Source: a virus
Reading direction: 5' to 3' (one strand)
Virus record (IMG/VR): IMGVR_UViG_3300029286_003179
Location: 1-21,695 of that record
Length of the DNA: 21,695 nucleotides
Shown here: positions 1 to 8,049 of the stretch, piece after piece
How positions within the stretch are numbered: the stretch's first letter is position 1
Layout: the number at the start of each line of letters is the position of its first letter
Notes under the pieces: model-generated
What the model was told of the DNA's origin: nothing
The model's database searches: none
Seen by the model: the letters and a program-made list of their open reading frames with translations, nothing else
Position numbers and translations under genes: made by a program

Positions 1-3000
1 TAATTGATTCCAAACCTTTCTGCTTGCTATATCATCTGATTTTATATCTAAAATGTCTTTTATTTTTTCGCAATCCCTAACATTGACAACACGTAAATTC
101 TTCATAGACTTTACATAATCCGCAGAACTATTGCAAGACCTAACATCATAAAAAAGTCTATATTTTAAATCGTTGTAATACCCTGATGTTTTATCAAAAT
201 ATGTATTTACTATGTCGTTATTAATTAACTGTCTACAAATTGGCGAACCCCACCAATTGTCAAATTCCGCTCTTCCTACATAACTATTATCAAAATTTTT
301 CATAATATTATATAACGTCGAGCAACTTTCTTCACTAATGCCGTCCTTCAATAGTTTAACAAAAACCCCGCCTTCTTCTGCAACTGAAAAATGACTATCA
401 ATTGCATTGGTAGCTGTTTGTATTCTGTTATTTATTTCTTTTGAAGCCTCGCTTTCTACATCTTCTGCTATACCCAATAAAACTTCTTCCATTTGGGCAT
501 ATTCAGGGTTTCCAAAGCTATTTAAAAATGTTTCTATCTTTAATTGAGTTAAATTATTTACAAATATGTTCCATATAGGTATATTCCCACTTTTGTCTAC
601 AATTGATGTTTTGTAGAATTCTTTATAAATAGGTTGATTGTATAAAGCTCTTGCATCGCTAAATACATTGTATACCTGATTTTTAAAACAATAATCCTCT
701 AAATCTTTAAAATCTATATACCTCGCAGCATCTGTTAATGCAAGGTTTGAAAAAACAAATCCTTTAACAGATGTATTTCCATCTAACACAACAAACTGGT
801 TTTCTGAATAATTTATATATTTTGTAATGCCGAAGCTTGATTTTGTTTCGTATATTTTAATATTGGGTAGACCTATGCCTTTTCCAAAAACAACAATATC
901 GTTTCCGTTAGTGTCCTCTATGGTGTCTGTTCCGTCACCTTTGTTAATCAAATAAATATCGTCTTCATTACCACCTTTTAGAGTATCATTACCTTTACCT
1001 CCAACAATAAAGTCATCTTTACCGCTTCCTGTTATGGTGTCGCTACCATCACCACCGTATATATAGTCGCCATAGCCGAGGAGGCTTCCGCTTGTTAAGG
1101 CAGTACCTCTTGAGTTTCCAAGAATGATATCGCCAATATAGCCAGCATCTGCCTTGAAGCTGTGCTTGCTTGTTACTGTATAATTTGGCACAGTATTTTT
1201 ATAATCATTTAAGGTATCACCTTTTTGTGTGGTTAAGTGAAAGCCTTGACTATCGTATGCAAGATATGAGGCAATGCCGTGTCTAACCAAGCCATCACCT
1301 AAAATATCGCTTAAAAATGGTGCGGCATCTGTATGTTTAATGGTATTATCAATGTTTTTCCACTTGTTGCTGTTCCAACTGTTTTGAATGATTGAATCAC
1401 TTTCATTCACATGGTTTTCAATCTTTTGCACGTCAATACCATGAAAAGGCACGCTGTTAATGTTTAGATATTTGCATTTTTCCTCTGGTGATGCATCAAG
1501 CCAATAAATCTCTGGTTCAATATTTTCATTTATATGTGCATCAAATAAACTGCCATATTGAATATCAAACACCCCTGCCGACAACAATTGGCTTGTAATG
1601 GATGGAGCACTAAATGTTTTAGCCTCAATGTCATTTTTCAACGCAACATAAGAAGCCAAAGTTCCACCAAAGGAATGTCCTGTTGTAGAGAGCTGATAAT
1701 CTGTATATCCCGATAGAGTAGCTAACGAACTATAAAAGTTATTAGCCAACTCAAGCTGTTTAGTAAGCCTTCTTTGCCAATCATATGGGAAGGTGTCACT
1801 TTGGGTGCTAAATAACATCTCGTCATTCCAATTATAATTTGCAATATCCTCAGTGCTGTGATAGGCTACGACTATTTTCTTGGTATTAACATTCGCAAAT
1901 GCCGCACCTAAAAAGCCATTGGTTGAAAGCTGATTGTCTACCCTTAGTAAAATCCAATCAGAAACGGTGCTGTTATAAAAATCCCCCCAAGTTTTGCTGT
2001 TTGCGGTATCCCAAATTGGCTTTGTGTAATCGCCTTGTGTTGATAGTATGTTGTTTGATAAATATGTATTTGAAATGTTATTGCTTAGGGGGTTTTTAAC
2101 AAGTTGGCTAAAGGCTATCTGTGGTAACCCCAAAGCATCAATTTCTGCTTGTGCAGCTTGATTAATCAAACTAAATTTTATCATTGTGAACCTTTGGGAT
2201 GGGTCAGAACCTATAAAATCGCCTTCATTAAAAACACATTCAGCTATTATTACAAACTGGTTTGTGCTTATTTCTGCAATGCCACGAACTGAATTTTGCA
2301 TTACATTACCAACAAGTTTTTCTGTCCATTCTAATTTTCCATTTGAATCAATCTTTATAAGCATTATATTGGAACTTGACCACATTCCCCATTCTTCATT
2401 ATAATCATTATGCAAATTACCATAAATAATAATACCACCATCTTTTGTTGCAACTACTGAGTAACTCCAATCAAAATATTTATTACTTTTCTTTAGTTCA
2501 GAATTTAGTAAAAATACATCATAAGTATATATTAATGATCCTGTTGATGTACTCCTTTTACATAACAACCTACTTTTAATATTATAACTAAAAAAACTGT
2601 TACTGTTATCAATACTTTTACTAATTATATATTCATCGTTTAGTGTCCATATTATAGATTCATTATGTTTCTTTTGTGTATAATATTTCCTTGTATACTT
2701 ATAAAAATCTGATGAATCATTCATTTCATCTTGGGAATAACTTAGTATTTGGTCTCCTATACTCGTTGTAAAACTTATCCCCATATATTTATTATTCGGA
2801 GCGGGTCCATAAGAATAATTATTTCCTTCTTGGCCATGTGACAAATGTTGACCCTCAGCATCATAAGTTTGTTGGAAAGAAAAATCATAATCACCTTGTC
2901 TAAAATAATTAAAATTACGGTAACGCCCGTCGCCATGAACAATAAAACCACCGTCACCATTTGACCTTATACAATTATAATTTCCAAGTTCACCAGTTGA

Positions 3001-3201
3001 TGAAGGGGACAACGAATCATAGTAAACTACCATATTCGGGTCGCCAAAAAAATCGGATCTTAGATTCAAACCCTTAACCCAATCGATTTTAATATTTTCA
3101 TGTTGAGTGGATGCCTGTGCCTTTTTCTCAAATTCAGGCAAAAAATTAATCATCCCAACCAATATTACCACTAACAATACCATACTAACAAACTTTTTCA
3201 T
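1..3201 (-). CDS. Secreted lipase-like protein with RTX calcium-binding repeats (C-terminus beyond window)
   Basis: The frame is open from ATG 3199-3201 to the window edge: 1,067 residues, no stop. A GGGAG ribosome site lies about 12 nt upstream. Residues 1-30 form a Sec signal peptide (MKK, hydrophobic core, AQA). The N-terminal third carries repeats of the DGGFIVHG/DGGIIIYG type (near residues 83 and 254), as in propeller-like extracellular domains. An alpha/beta-hydrolase core follows: nucleophile elbow GHSFGG with Ser510, and probable partners Asp602 (VNESD) and His641 (RHGIASYL), as in class-3 lipases. Residues 708-750 carry RTX nonapeptides (GGDGSDTIT, GSGKDDFIV, GGKGNDTLK), then a segment like the haemolysin-type calcium-binding related domain (GDGTDTIEDTNGNDIVVF). 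Residues from about 800 onward are unrecognised. Probably an exported, calcium-stabilised ester hydrolase. The upstream acidic membrane-protein gene is 21 bp away, so the two are probably cotranscribed. Substrate unknown; triad partners are inferred from motifs. Confidence 0.85.
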   Translation of the reverse strand, partial: MKKFVSMVLLVVILVGMINFLPEFEKKAQASTQHENIKIDWVKGLNLRSDFFGDPNMVVYYDSLSPSSTGELGNYNCIRSNGDGGFIVHGDGRYRNFNYFRQGDYDFSFQQTYDAEGQHLSHGQEGNNYSYGPAPNNKYMGISFTTSIGDQILSYSQDEMNDSSDFYKYTRKYYTQKKHNESIIWTLNDEYIISKSIDNSNSFFSYNIKSRLLCKRSTSTGSLIYTYDVFLLNSELKKSNKYFDWSYSVVATKDGGIIIYGNLHNDYNEEWGMWSSSNIMLIKIDSNGKLEWTEKLVGNVMQNSVRGIAEISTNQFVIIAECVFNEGDFIGSDPSQRFTMIKFSLINQAAQAEIDALGLPQIAFSQLVKNPLSNNISNTYLSNNILSTQGDYTKPIWDTANSKTWGDFYNSTVSDWILLRVDNQLSTNGFLGAAFANVNTKKIVVAYHSTEDIANYNWNDEMLFSTQSDTFPYDWQRRLTKQLELANNFYSSLATLSGYTDYQLSTTGHSFGGTLASYVALKNDIEAKTFSAPSITSQLLSAGVFDIQYGSLFDAHINENIEPEIYWLDASPEEKCKYLNINSVPFHGIDVQKIENHVNESDSIIQNSWNSNKWKNIDNTIKHTDAAPFLSDILGDGLVRHGIASYLAYDSQGFHLTTQKGDTLNDYKNTVPNYTVTSKHSFKADAGYIGDIILGNSRGTALTSGSLLGYGDYIYGGDGSDTITGSGKDDFIVGGKGNDTLKGGNEDDIYLINKGDGTDTIEDTNGNDIVVFGKGIGLPNIKIYETKSSFGITKYINYSENQFVVLDGNTSVKGFVFSNLALTDAARYIDFKDLEDYCFKNQVYNVFSDARALYNQPIYKEFYKTSIVDKSGNIPIWNIFVNNLTQLKIETFLNSFGNPEYAQMEEVLLGIAEDVESEASKEINNRIQTATNAIDSHFSVAEEGGVFVKLLKDGISEESCSTLYNIMKNFDNSYVGRAEFDNWWGSPICRQLINNDIVNTYFDKTSGYYNDLKYRLFYDVRSCNSSADYVKSMKNLRVVNVRDCEKIKDILDIKSDDIASRKVWNQL

Positions 3202-3222
3202 ACTTAAAACATCTCCCTCAAA

Positions 3223-3492
3223 TTAATTAAACAAAATAAATCCAACCGCCAGAATCCCCAACATAAAAACCAATATCGGCAACAAACACCCACTGCCTGC
3301 CGCACCACTATACCCCCTATCAGTTCGCCTTTGCTCCTCTTCATTCTTTTGGTTCATATCATATGCCGCCATAAATTCTTCGCTATCTTCACTTGGGTCA
3401 TTATTGCAAGAAGCAAAAAAGTCGTTGTTATCGCTACTTGAACCTGAATCACTGTTGTCGCTAACTCCACCAAAGAAATCGTCATCTGACAT
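3223..3492 (-). CDS. Small acidic protein with C-terminal membrane anchor
   Basis: 89 residues from ATG 3490-3492, chosen because AAAGGAG sits 8 nt upstream; an in-frame ATG 51 nt further upstream has no such site. The N-terminal two thirds is rich in Asp, Ser, Asn and Glu (MSDDDFFGGVSDNSDSG...) and looks disordered. A Gly-rich linker with one Cys (AAGSGCLLP) leads into a single hydrophobic segment (LPILVFMLGILAVGFILF) ending at the C-terminus, so it is probably tail-anchored. No family recognised. Its stop lies 21 bp before the start of the large lipase-like gene, suggesting one transcript and perhaps a role in export or anchoring of that protein (inference). Confidence 0.7.
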   Translation of the reverse strand: MSDDDFFGGVSDNSDSGSSSDNNDFFASCNNDPSEDSEEFMAAYDMNQKNEEEQRRTDRGYSGAAGSGCLLPILVFMLGILAVGFILFN

Positions 3493-3562
3493 TTTTTCAT
3501 TCTCCTTTGTTACACCGAAACATATAATAGTCAAATTATGCATCCAATATATACCCTAAAAT

Positions 3563-3591
3563 ATACTATCATATATAATACGATTTAACAA
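3563..3591 (-). promoter_or_regulatory. Candidate promoter for the acidic protein/lipase pair
   Basis: Read on the minus strand: -35 TTGTTA, 17-nt spacer, -10 TAGTAT preceded by TGA (extended -10). It lies about 70 bp upstream of the ATG at 3492. Both hexamers deviate from consensus, so this is only plausible. Confidence 0.4.
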
Positions 3592-3693
3592 TAACGAAGA
3601 AAAATATAGCAATTCATACAAAATCCAATGCACTTATTATAGATATTACTGTCATTTTTGCTCATATTATATTTTGCCGATAACAGATAAAAT

Positions 3694-3733
3694 CGCCAAC
3701 CACAGCAGCCCAATTCAGCTACCACAGTTGGCG
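3694..3733 (-). terminator. Inverted repeat, possible terminator downstream of recombinase remnant
   Basis: CGCCAAC (3694-3700) pairs perfectly with GTTGGCG (3727-3733) across a 26-nt loop. On the minus strand the stem is followed by ATTTTATC, a weak U-tract. It would stop transcription leaving the recombinase remnant at 3878-4804. The rest of 3493-3877 holds no convincing gene; it contains the candidate promoter above and, at 3790-3865, a short minus frame (GIVDKVVV) faintly like another recombinase C-terminus. Confidence 0.4.
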
Positions 3734-3877
3734 GTCATATTATATCAATATTTAGTTTATCTTTATTGCCTTAGCCTTAACACCACTTTAAAACCAAAAC
3801 TTACCCTGTGCAATCACCACAACCTTATCCACTATCCCACCATTGATTATTTTGCAAATGTCATTTACTAACACCTC

Positions 3878-4804
3878 TCATCCAACCTCCATCTCATCCC
3901 TAAATCTGAATACCACACCGCCCTCAACTTCAACCATCGCAATATCAACCATGGCGTTCCAAAGCCCCTCGTCAAATTCGGTTATCACACCTTCTTGCAA
4001 AGCCAATACCTGCATAAAAGCTGTTATGCTTTCACTTTTTGCAGTGCGTTCCAATTTCTTATCGTTTATCTTTTCAAGATTTGCCTTGGCAGTTTCGTAT
4101 CGTTCCACCAAAGCAGAATACCTCTTATTATATTCCTCTTGGTCAATAGCATTACAAGAATTTTCTTCCACACATTTGCGCAGTAATTCGAAAACCAAAT
4201 CACTTTCACTCTGTAACTTGGCAATCTCCCCATCAAACTCTGTGGTATCGGTCAAAGTTTGAATTATCGTTTCATAATTCTTTATTATTTCAGTCTTATT
4301 TTCCACCAGTCCATTAAAAGCCTCAACAAATGCTTGTTTTAAGGTATCCTCATAAATATGAGGTGTACTGCACTTTTCATCATTTTTGAATTTATGATTA
4401 CACTGCCAAATTGACCTACGGTATTTGCTGGTAGAATGCCACACCTTGCTACCGTAGTAGCTACCACATTCACCACAAACAATCTTACTTGAAAATGGGC
4501 TGCCACCAGTATTATAGCCTTTAGCAGATTTTCTCTTTTTTAGTTCGTGTTGTGCAAGGTCGAATACCTCTGGCGAAACAATTCCATGATGGCTATTTTT
4601 GATCTTATATTTTGGAAGTTCACCTTTGTTCAGACTTTGCTTCTTAGTTAGAAAATCTTCTGTAAACCCTTTTTGAAGCATAGCATCGCCTTTATATTTC
4701 TCATTCTTTAAAATACTGAGTACCGTGGAGGACTGCCACTTTTCTTTACCAGATGGTGTAAGAATGCCACTCTCTAGGGGGTTGCATTTTGCAAGATGGG
4801 GTTA
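3878..4804 (-). pseudogene. Truncated large serine recombinase (3' half only)
   Basis: The open part corresponds to the C-terminal half of the intact recombinase at 10684-12264: end of the recombinase domain (ILTPSGKEKW, SILKNEKYKGDA), zinc beta-ribbon with CGECG, then the coiled-coil region and terminal strand (VFRFRDEMEVG). The catalytic serine domain is absent. Similarity to the intact copy stops abruptly near 4768, and the frame closes upstream at 4802-4804, so no start-proximal part remains. A near-identical block (about 4484-4570 versus 11288-11385, two differences noticed) sits among regions of lower identity, which suggests duplication or gene conversion. An internal ATG at 4681 gives a 267-aa frame, but that is a remnant and not a functional recombinase. 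Confidence 0.85.
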
Positions 4805-4842
4805 CACTTTATTGGCTCCGTTATCTTGGACTGCTTTAATTA
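4774..4842 (-). other. Possible remnant of a SHOCT-like ORF tail
   Basis: A minus-strand frame ending at TAG 4774-4776 reads ...EPIKCNPILQNATP. At DNA level 4791-4813 resembles 13552-13574, which encodes KKYNPIL at the end of the 53-aa ORF upstream of the intact recombinases. This suggests that an internal deletion fused that ORF's tail to the middle of the recombinase. The match is short (about 20 of 23 bases), so it is tentative. Confidence 0.3.
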
Positions 4843-4864
4843 ATTTGCAATAAATACCTCTTGC

Positions 4865-5746
4865 TTATTCAAACAACATAGTTCCATAATATTTAACTAA
4901 ACCATCAATCACTTTGAGGTTACCTTTAATTTTTACTTCGGTCGGAATTGCATCCGATCCAACGATCAATGTTGCATTGTTATTTATATAGATATCTCCA
5001 TTTACAAATATCTTTCCCAACATTATTGTATCAGAAGTGATGTTCAATCCGCTATAATTTCCAGATGATATGATCTTTGCAGGTGGATGGCTTTTTATTG
5101 GTTTTAGCTCAGGAGTTGGTGTTGGCGTTGGCATCGGTGTTGGTATAGCCAAATCTTTTTTCACATCTTTATTTTTCATATACAAATAGGTGTTATATAT
5201 AAGAATTGCTCCATCAATGCGTGTCATAGGGAAAAAGGCATCTTTTTGAACTAAATTATTATACAACCCATATTTTCCAGCTACGGTCAAATACGCAACA
5301 GGATATCCAGCTAACATATCTTCACCCTCTGTACAGCCTGCAAGAACAGTTAAAATTTTCATTGCCTGCACGATTAATATATCATCATCAGGTGCAAACT
5401 TATTATCACCTACTCCATTGATTGCGTTTTTGCTTACTCCGGCCTGTATATATTTACTTGCCCAGTGATTTGACCCTACATCATCAAATGTAGCATATTC
5501 AGTCAGGTTATAACCAAAAAACCTGCATATCATTGCAGTAAATTCAGCTCTTGTTATAGTAGCGTAGGGTTTAAAAGTGCCATCCTCATAACCATAAATA
5601 ATTTTATTACTCGTTACATAATCCAACACATCCCACTGAACCCCTTTAGGATCAAAATCAGCAAATTGACTTATTGCAAAAATATGCGTCGTGACTAAAG
5701 TCATTAGTACACAAAAAGCCACAACCACGTTTACTACTTTTTTCAT
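4865..5746 (-). CDS. S-layer homology domain protein with polymer-forming-like C-terminus
   Basis: 293 residues from ATG 5744-5746, which has AGGAGG 7 nt upstream; a longer frame to 5767 would include that ribosome site. The signal peptide is MKKVVNVVVAFCVLMTLVTT. Three SLH repeats follow: about 28-75 (FADFDPKGVQWD...YGYEDGTFKPYATITRAEF), 85-135 (FDDVGSNHWASKYIQ...KFAPDDDI) and 145-190 (AGKYGLYNN...FPMTRIDGAILIY). A Pro-Thr linker (PTPMPTPTPTPE) leads to about 70 residues of short beta-strand repeats (SGNYSGLNITSDTIMLGKIFVNGD) like bactofilin/polymer-forming domains. SLH domains bind pyruvylated secondary cell-wall polymer, so the protein should sit in the cell envelope. Its role in the island is unknown. 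It probably has its own promoter in 5747-5900, but I see no strong hexamers there. Confidence 0.85.
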   Translation of the reverse strand: MKKVVNVVVAFCVLMTLVTTHIFAISQFADFDPKGVQWDVLDYVTSNKIIYGYEDGTFKPYATITRAEFTAMICRFFGYNLTEYATFDDVGSNHWASKYIQAGVSKNAINGVGDNKFAPDDDILIVQAMKILTVLAGCTEGEDMLAGYPVAYLTVAGKYGLYNNLVQKDAFFPMTRIDGAILIYNTYLYMKNKDVKKDLAIPTPMPTPTPTPELKPIKSHPPAKIISSGNYSGLNITSDTIMLGKIFVNGDIYINNNATLIVGSDAIPTEVKIKGNLKVIDGLVKYYGTMLFE

Positions 5747-5900
5747 TTCAAGTCCTCCTAATTTCAATTTATATTAAGTATGGTTATAACTGCATTTGGT
5801 CATTCCCCATGTCATACCCTTGATTACAGGCTACAAAAGATAAGATGCACAGAAGCAATTAACTTCTCTAGTTTTTTAACTATCAAACAGATAATGAAGT

Positions 5901-6146
5901 TTACTTTGGTAAATACTCTTCCTTCAAAGTATAGTAGCCATCGCCTATAGATATAAAAGGTGTAGTAGATTTTGATCTATTAATTTTAGCAGATAGCGAA
6001 GCATTTGTCCTTTTTGGTATATGTTCTTCTGTAAATACACCTGTGTAACCATCTATTGCTTTTGCTGTAATATCGACATAGTGCATAGGTATTTTGTTTT
6101 TCATTAGTATTTCAAAGTAACAATAAATCTTTTCTCCCTTTTTCAT
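5901..6146 (-). CDS. Stand-alone HARE-HTH-like winged-helix protein
   Basis: 81 residues; GAGGAGA lies 8 nt before ATG 6144-6146. The whole protein fits the HARE-HTH/RNA-polymerase-delta winged-helix pattern: opening helix (YFEILMKNK), the signature PMHYVDITAKAI, a middle PKRTNASLSAKINR helix, and the closing wing TPFISIGDGYYTLKEEY, equivalent to the family's FvrvGrGxYxL. In bacteria such domains are usually fused to restriction enzymes or polymerase subunits and are proposed to read DNA, including modified DNA. Here it stands alone. It may be a small transcriptional or modification-sensing regulator (inference). Family assignment is by motif only. Confidence 0.6.
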   Translation of the reverse strand: MKKGEKIYCYFEILMKNKIPMHYVDITAKAIDGYTGVFTEEHIPKRTNASLSAKINRSKSTTPFISIGDGYYTLKEEYLPK

Positions 6147-6256
6147 AATAAATATCTCCTCTCATGCAAACTTTGTTTTTACAAAAAATTATTCATTACT
6201 ATACTTAAATTCTACAATTTATCCATCACAAATCATCTTCTTAGTAAAATCCCTAA

Positions 6257-6391
6257 TTATAAATCGTTAAATATGCCTAAGCTATAAATAAACAAACAAA
6301 AAGAAAGAGGTAAGATAGGTATTACTAAAATGGATATAATCATTATAAATAAGCCCCAAATCATTTTAACTATAAGTCTTAAAGTACTCAA
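6257..6391 (-). CDS. Small hydrophobic membrane peptide, TTG start
   Basis: 44 residues beginning at TTG 6389-6391, chosen because AAGGAGG lies 6 nt upstream. The sequence is MSTLRLIVKMIWGL then a long hydrophobic run (FIMIISILVIPILPLSF), CLFIYSLGIFNDL. It would span the membrane once or as a hairpin broken by two prolines. No family recognised. It could be a small membrane toxin, a regulator or simply a small membrane protein. Support rests on the ribosome site and coherent hydrophobic composition. Confidence 0.5.
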   Translation of the reverse strand: MSTLRLIVKMIWGLFIMIISILVIPILPLSFCLFIYSLGIFNDL

Positions 6392-6487
6392 GTAATACCT
6401 CCTTATGAATTACAATATTACAAAAAAGCTAAAAGCAATTCATTTTTTAAATCTATTATTATGTACCTCGTAAATAGAATAACAAAT

Positions 6488-6889
6488 TCACAACCATTGT
6501 TTCCTGCTTGTGATGCCCCTTAAAATAGCTGCAAAAATTTCACATTCAATAATTAGATTCCCACACTTATCTTTAATTATAACTTCATTCAAGTTTTGAG
6601 TTAAATCATTTGGGTCGTCATCCCATTTCAAAAAGTAAATATCACACATACCATCTTTTTTTAACAAATGTATTTGTGCAATATCATTTTTTAAAGTAAA
6701 TCTACTAAAAGTATATTTTTGTTGGTAATCTTCAAATCCAAAAGGATGATATAATTTATCAGCATTTTCAGATAACATAATATTGAATTTATTATCTTTA
6801 ATATCAAAACTCAAAATATTTTTACTATAAACCTCAACAAAGTCAGAGTTCTCAAACACAAATAGAATTTTAAAATATAAACAATTCAC
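6488..6889 (-). CDS. Unrecognised 133-aa protein
   Basis: Starts at GTG 6887-6889 with GGAGG 6 nt upstream. No signal peptide or obvious membrane segment; composition suggests a beta-rich cytosolic protein (IKDNKFNIMLS, YTFSRFTLKND, IHLLKKDGMCDIYFLKWDDD). The WDDDPNDLTQN stretch and the terminal GNLIIECEIFAAIL are its most distinctive parts. No known family identified. It lies 64 bp downstream of the overlapping pair 7414-7917/6954-7424 in the same orientation and could be part of that transcript. Confidence 0.6.
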   Translation of the reverse strand: MNCLYFKILFVFENSDFVEVYSKNILSFDIKDNKFNIMLSENADKLYHPFGFEDYQQKYTFSRFTLKNDIAQIHLLKKDGMCDIYFLKWDDDPNDLTQNLNEVIIKDKCGNLIIECEIFAAILRGITSRKQWL

Positions 6890-6953
6890 AATTTACCTCC
6901 ACAGCTTAACCCTCCGCCTAGTTTAATGGATTTTTAGCGTCAATAAATCCAAA

Positions 6954-7424
6954 TCAACTACTTATCATATTTATTATCGTGATGATATTTTCGTCCTCAA
7001 TTATTTCCAATTTATTTGAAAGATCTAATGTTACCCTTGTCTCAAATGAAGTTTCGAACGTAATAATGTATGGTGGGAAATAATAAATAGGAATATAGTC
7101 ATGATCAATAAGAATAGTTGCCCCATTATTAATGATTTTAATGGTTTTATCTAATATAGTTTTTTCAAGTGAATCTATAAGTTTCTCCAACCCAACATGA
7201 TGGTTACACTGCTCAACAAATTTTTTTTTGTAAAATATATACTCCGTTTGCCTTTCATGCTTTTCAAGCTTTGAAAAACTCAGTGCAGACTCTATTAAAT
7301 AGTCAGCAGATTTGTGAAAATACGAACACAACTTTTTAAATTCATCCCATTCTTGCTTGCATATTCTACCTTGCCTCTCCTCACTTTCTTTAATCCTTAT
7401 TGAAATATGCTGTTTATTCTGCAT
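6954..7424 (-). CDS. Unrecognised 156-aa protein, overlaps upstream gene
   Basis: ATG 7422-7424 has GGAGGG 8 nt upstream, and the start overlaps the end of the preceding gene by 11 bp, so translation is probably coupled. The N-terminal half is charged and helical (ISIRIKESEERQGRICKQEWDEFKKLCSYF). Residues 40-95 continue helical with two Cys/His-containing stretches (CSYFH, CNHHVG) that could bind metal but do not form a clear finger. The C-terminal half is hydrophobic beta (YIPIYYFPPYIITFETSFETRVTLDL). No family recognised. Confidence 0.65.
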   Translation of the reverse strand: MQNKQHISIRIKESEERQGRICKQEWDEFKKLCSYFHKSADYLIESALSFSKLEKHERQTEYIFYKKKFVEQCNHHVGLEKLIDSLEKTILDKTIKIINNGATILIDHDYIPIYYFPPYIITFETSFETRVTLDLSNKLEIIEDENIITIINMISS

Positions 7425-7917
7425 CTCTTACACCCTCCAAAATATATAATTCAGCACAGTCCATATCATCATTAAACTCATTTTCCCTTTGGATATAATG
7501 AATTTTATAATTTTGGGGAAGCGTTAGTGTTATGTTTTTATCTGGTTTTTCATTCGCTGGTTTTCCTCTATTTATATCCTTTTTAGAAATTTTGATTTTA
7601 TTTGCAATAAAATCATATTCAACAATTGTACCTCTGCTGGCGAAAAGTGTGAATCCGATCATATTAAAATAGATATTGCATATTAATTTTTTTCCCCTAA
7701 TCAACTTTTCGATGCTTATTTTTTCCTCAGCTTTATTTTGTTCTATCAACTGTTTCCTAACATAAGGAATGAATTTTTCTTTAGTGTCAAATGATGTTTT
7801 TAATGCTTTAGTTATAATTTCAGTCTTATTGACATTCACAACAATCCCTGCATTTATATATATATTTAGTTTTTCATTATTTTCATTTGATTTGTTTTTG
7901 TATCTTCTTATATTCAT
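7414..7917 (-). CDS. Unrecognised 167-aa protein, first gene of a coupled pair
   Basis: ATG 7915-7917 has GAGGAAG 8 nt upstream. The N-terminus is Lys/Asn-rich (MNIRRYKNKSNENNEKLN), followed by alternating beta and helix (GIVVNVNKTEIITKALKTSF, FIPYVRKQLIEQNKAEEK) and a beta-rich core (ICNIYFNMIGFTLFASRGTIVEYDF). It ends LYILEGVRDAE, overlapping the next start. No known domain identified. An extended -10 promoter lies just upstream. Confidence 0.65.
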   Translation of the reverse strand: MNIRRYKNKSNENNEKLNIYINAGIVVNVNKTEIITKALKTSFDTKEKFIPYVRKQLIEQNKAEEKISIEKLIRGKKLICNIYFNMIGFTLFASRGTIVEYDFIANKIKISKKDINRGKPANEKPDKNITLTLPQNYKIHYIQRENEFNDDMDCAELYILEGVRDAE

Positions 7918-7943
7918 AGATGAATCTTCCTCTCAATAAATTT

Positions 7944-7952
7944 ATTATAACA
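7944..7952 (-). promoter_or_regulatory. Extended -10 promoter for the 7414-7917 gene
   Basis: Minus strand TGTTATAAT, a perfect -10 with the extended TG, lies about 27 bp before the ATG at 7917. No good -35 is visible at 16-18 nt (TTTATT is the best), as is common when TGn is present. Confidence 0.55.
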
Positions 7953-8006
7953 CTTTAATTTAGCTTAATAAAGCCCTTAACCAAAAATGTTTTCTGGGAC
8001 AAATCT

Positions 8007-8040
8007 AAAAAAAAATATGCTCCATAATGAAGACAGAGCA
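8007..8040 (-). terminator. Intrinsic terminator of the UDG-HEPN gene
   Basis: On the minus strand TGCTCTG pairs with TGGAGCA (two G-U pairs), followed by TATTTTTTTTT. It begins 9 bp after the stop codon at 8050. Confidence 0.6.
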
Positions 8041-8049
8041 ATTTTTATA

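Noticed and set aside
1899-2404. Two plus-strand frames of 66 and 72 aa
   Set aside because: They lie antisense within the lipase-like gene, which is continuous in the minus frame.
3790-3865. Short minus frame GIVDKVVVIAQGKFWF as a second recombinase tail
   Set aside because: Only about 16 residues, weak resemblance to recombinase C-termini; noted but not called.
3843-4262. Plus-strand 139-aa reading frame
   Set aside because: It is antisense to the recombinase remnant, lacks a ribosome site and has a composition typical of a shadow frame.
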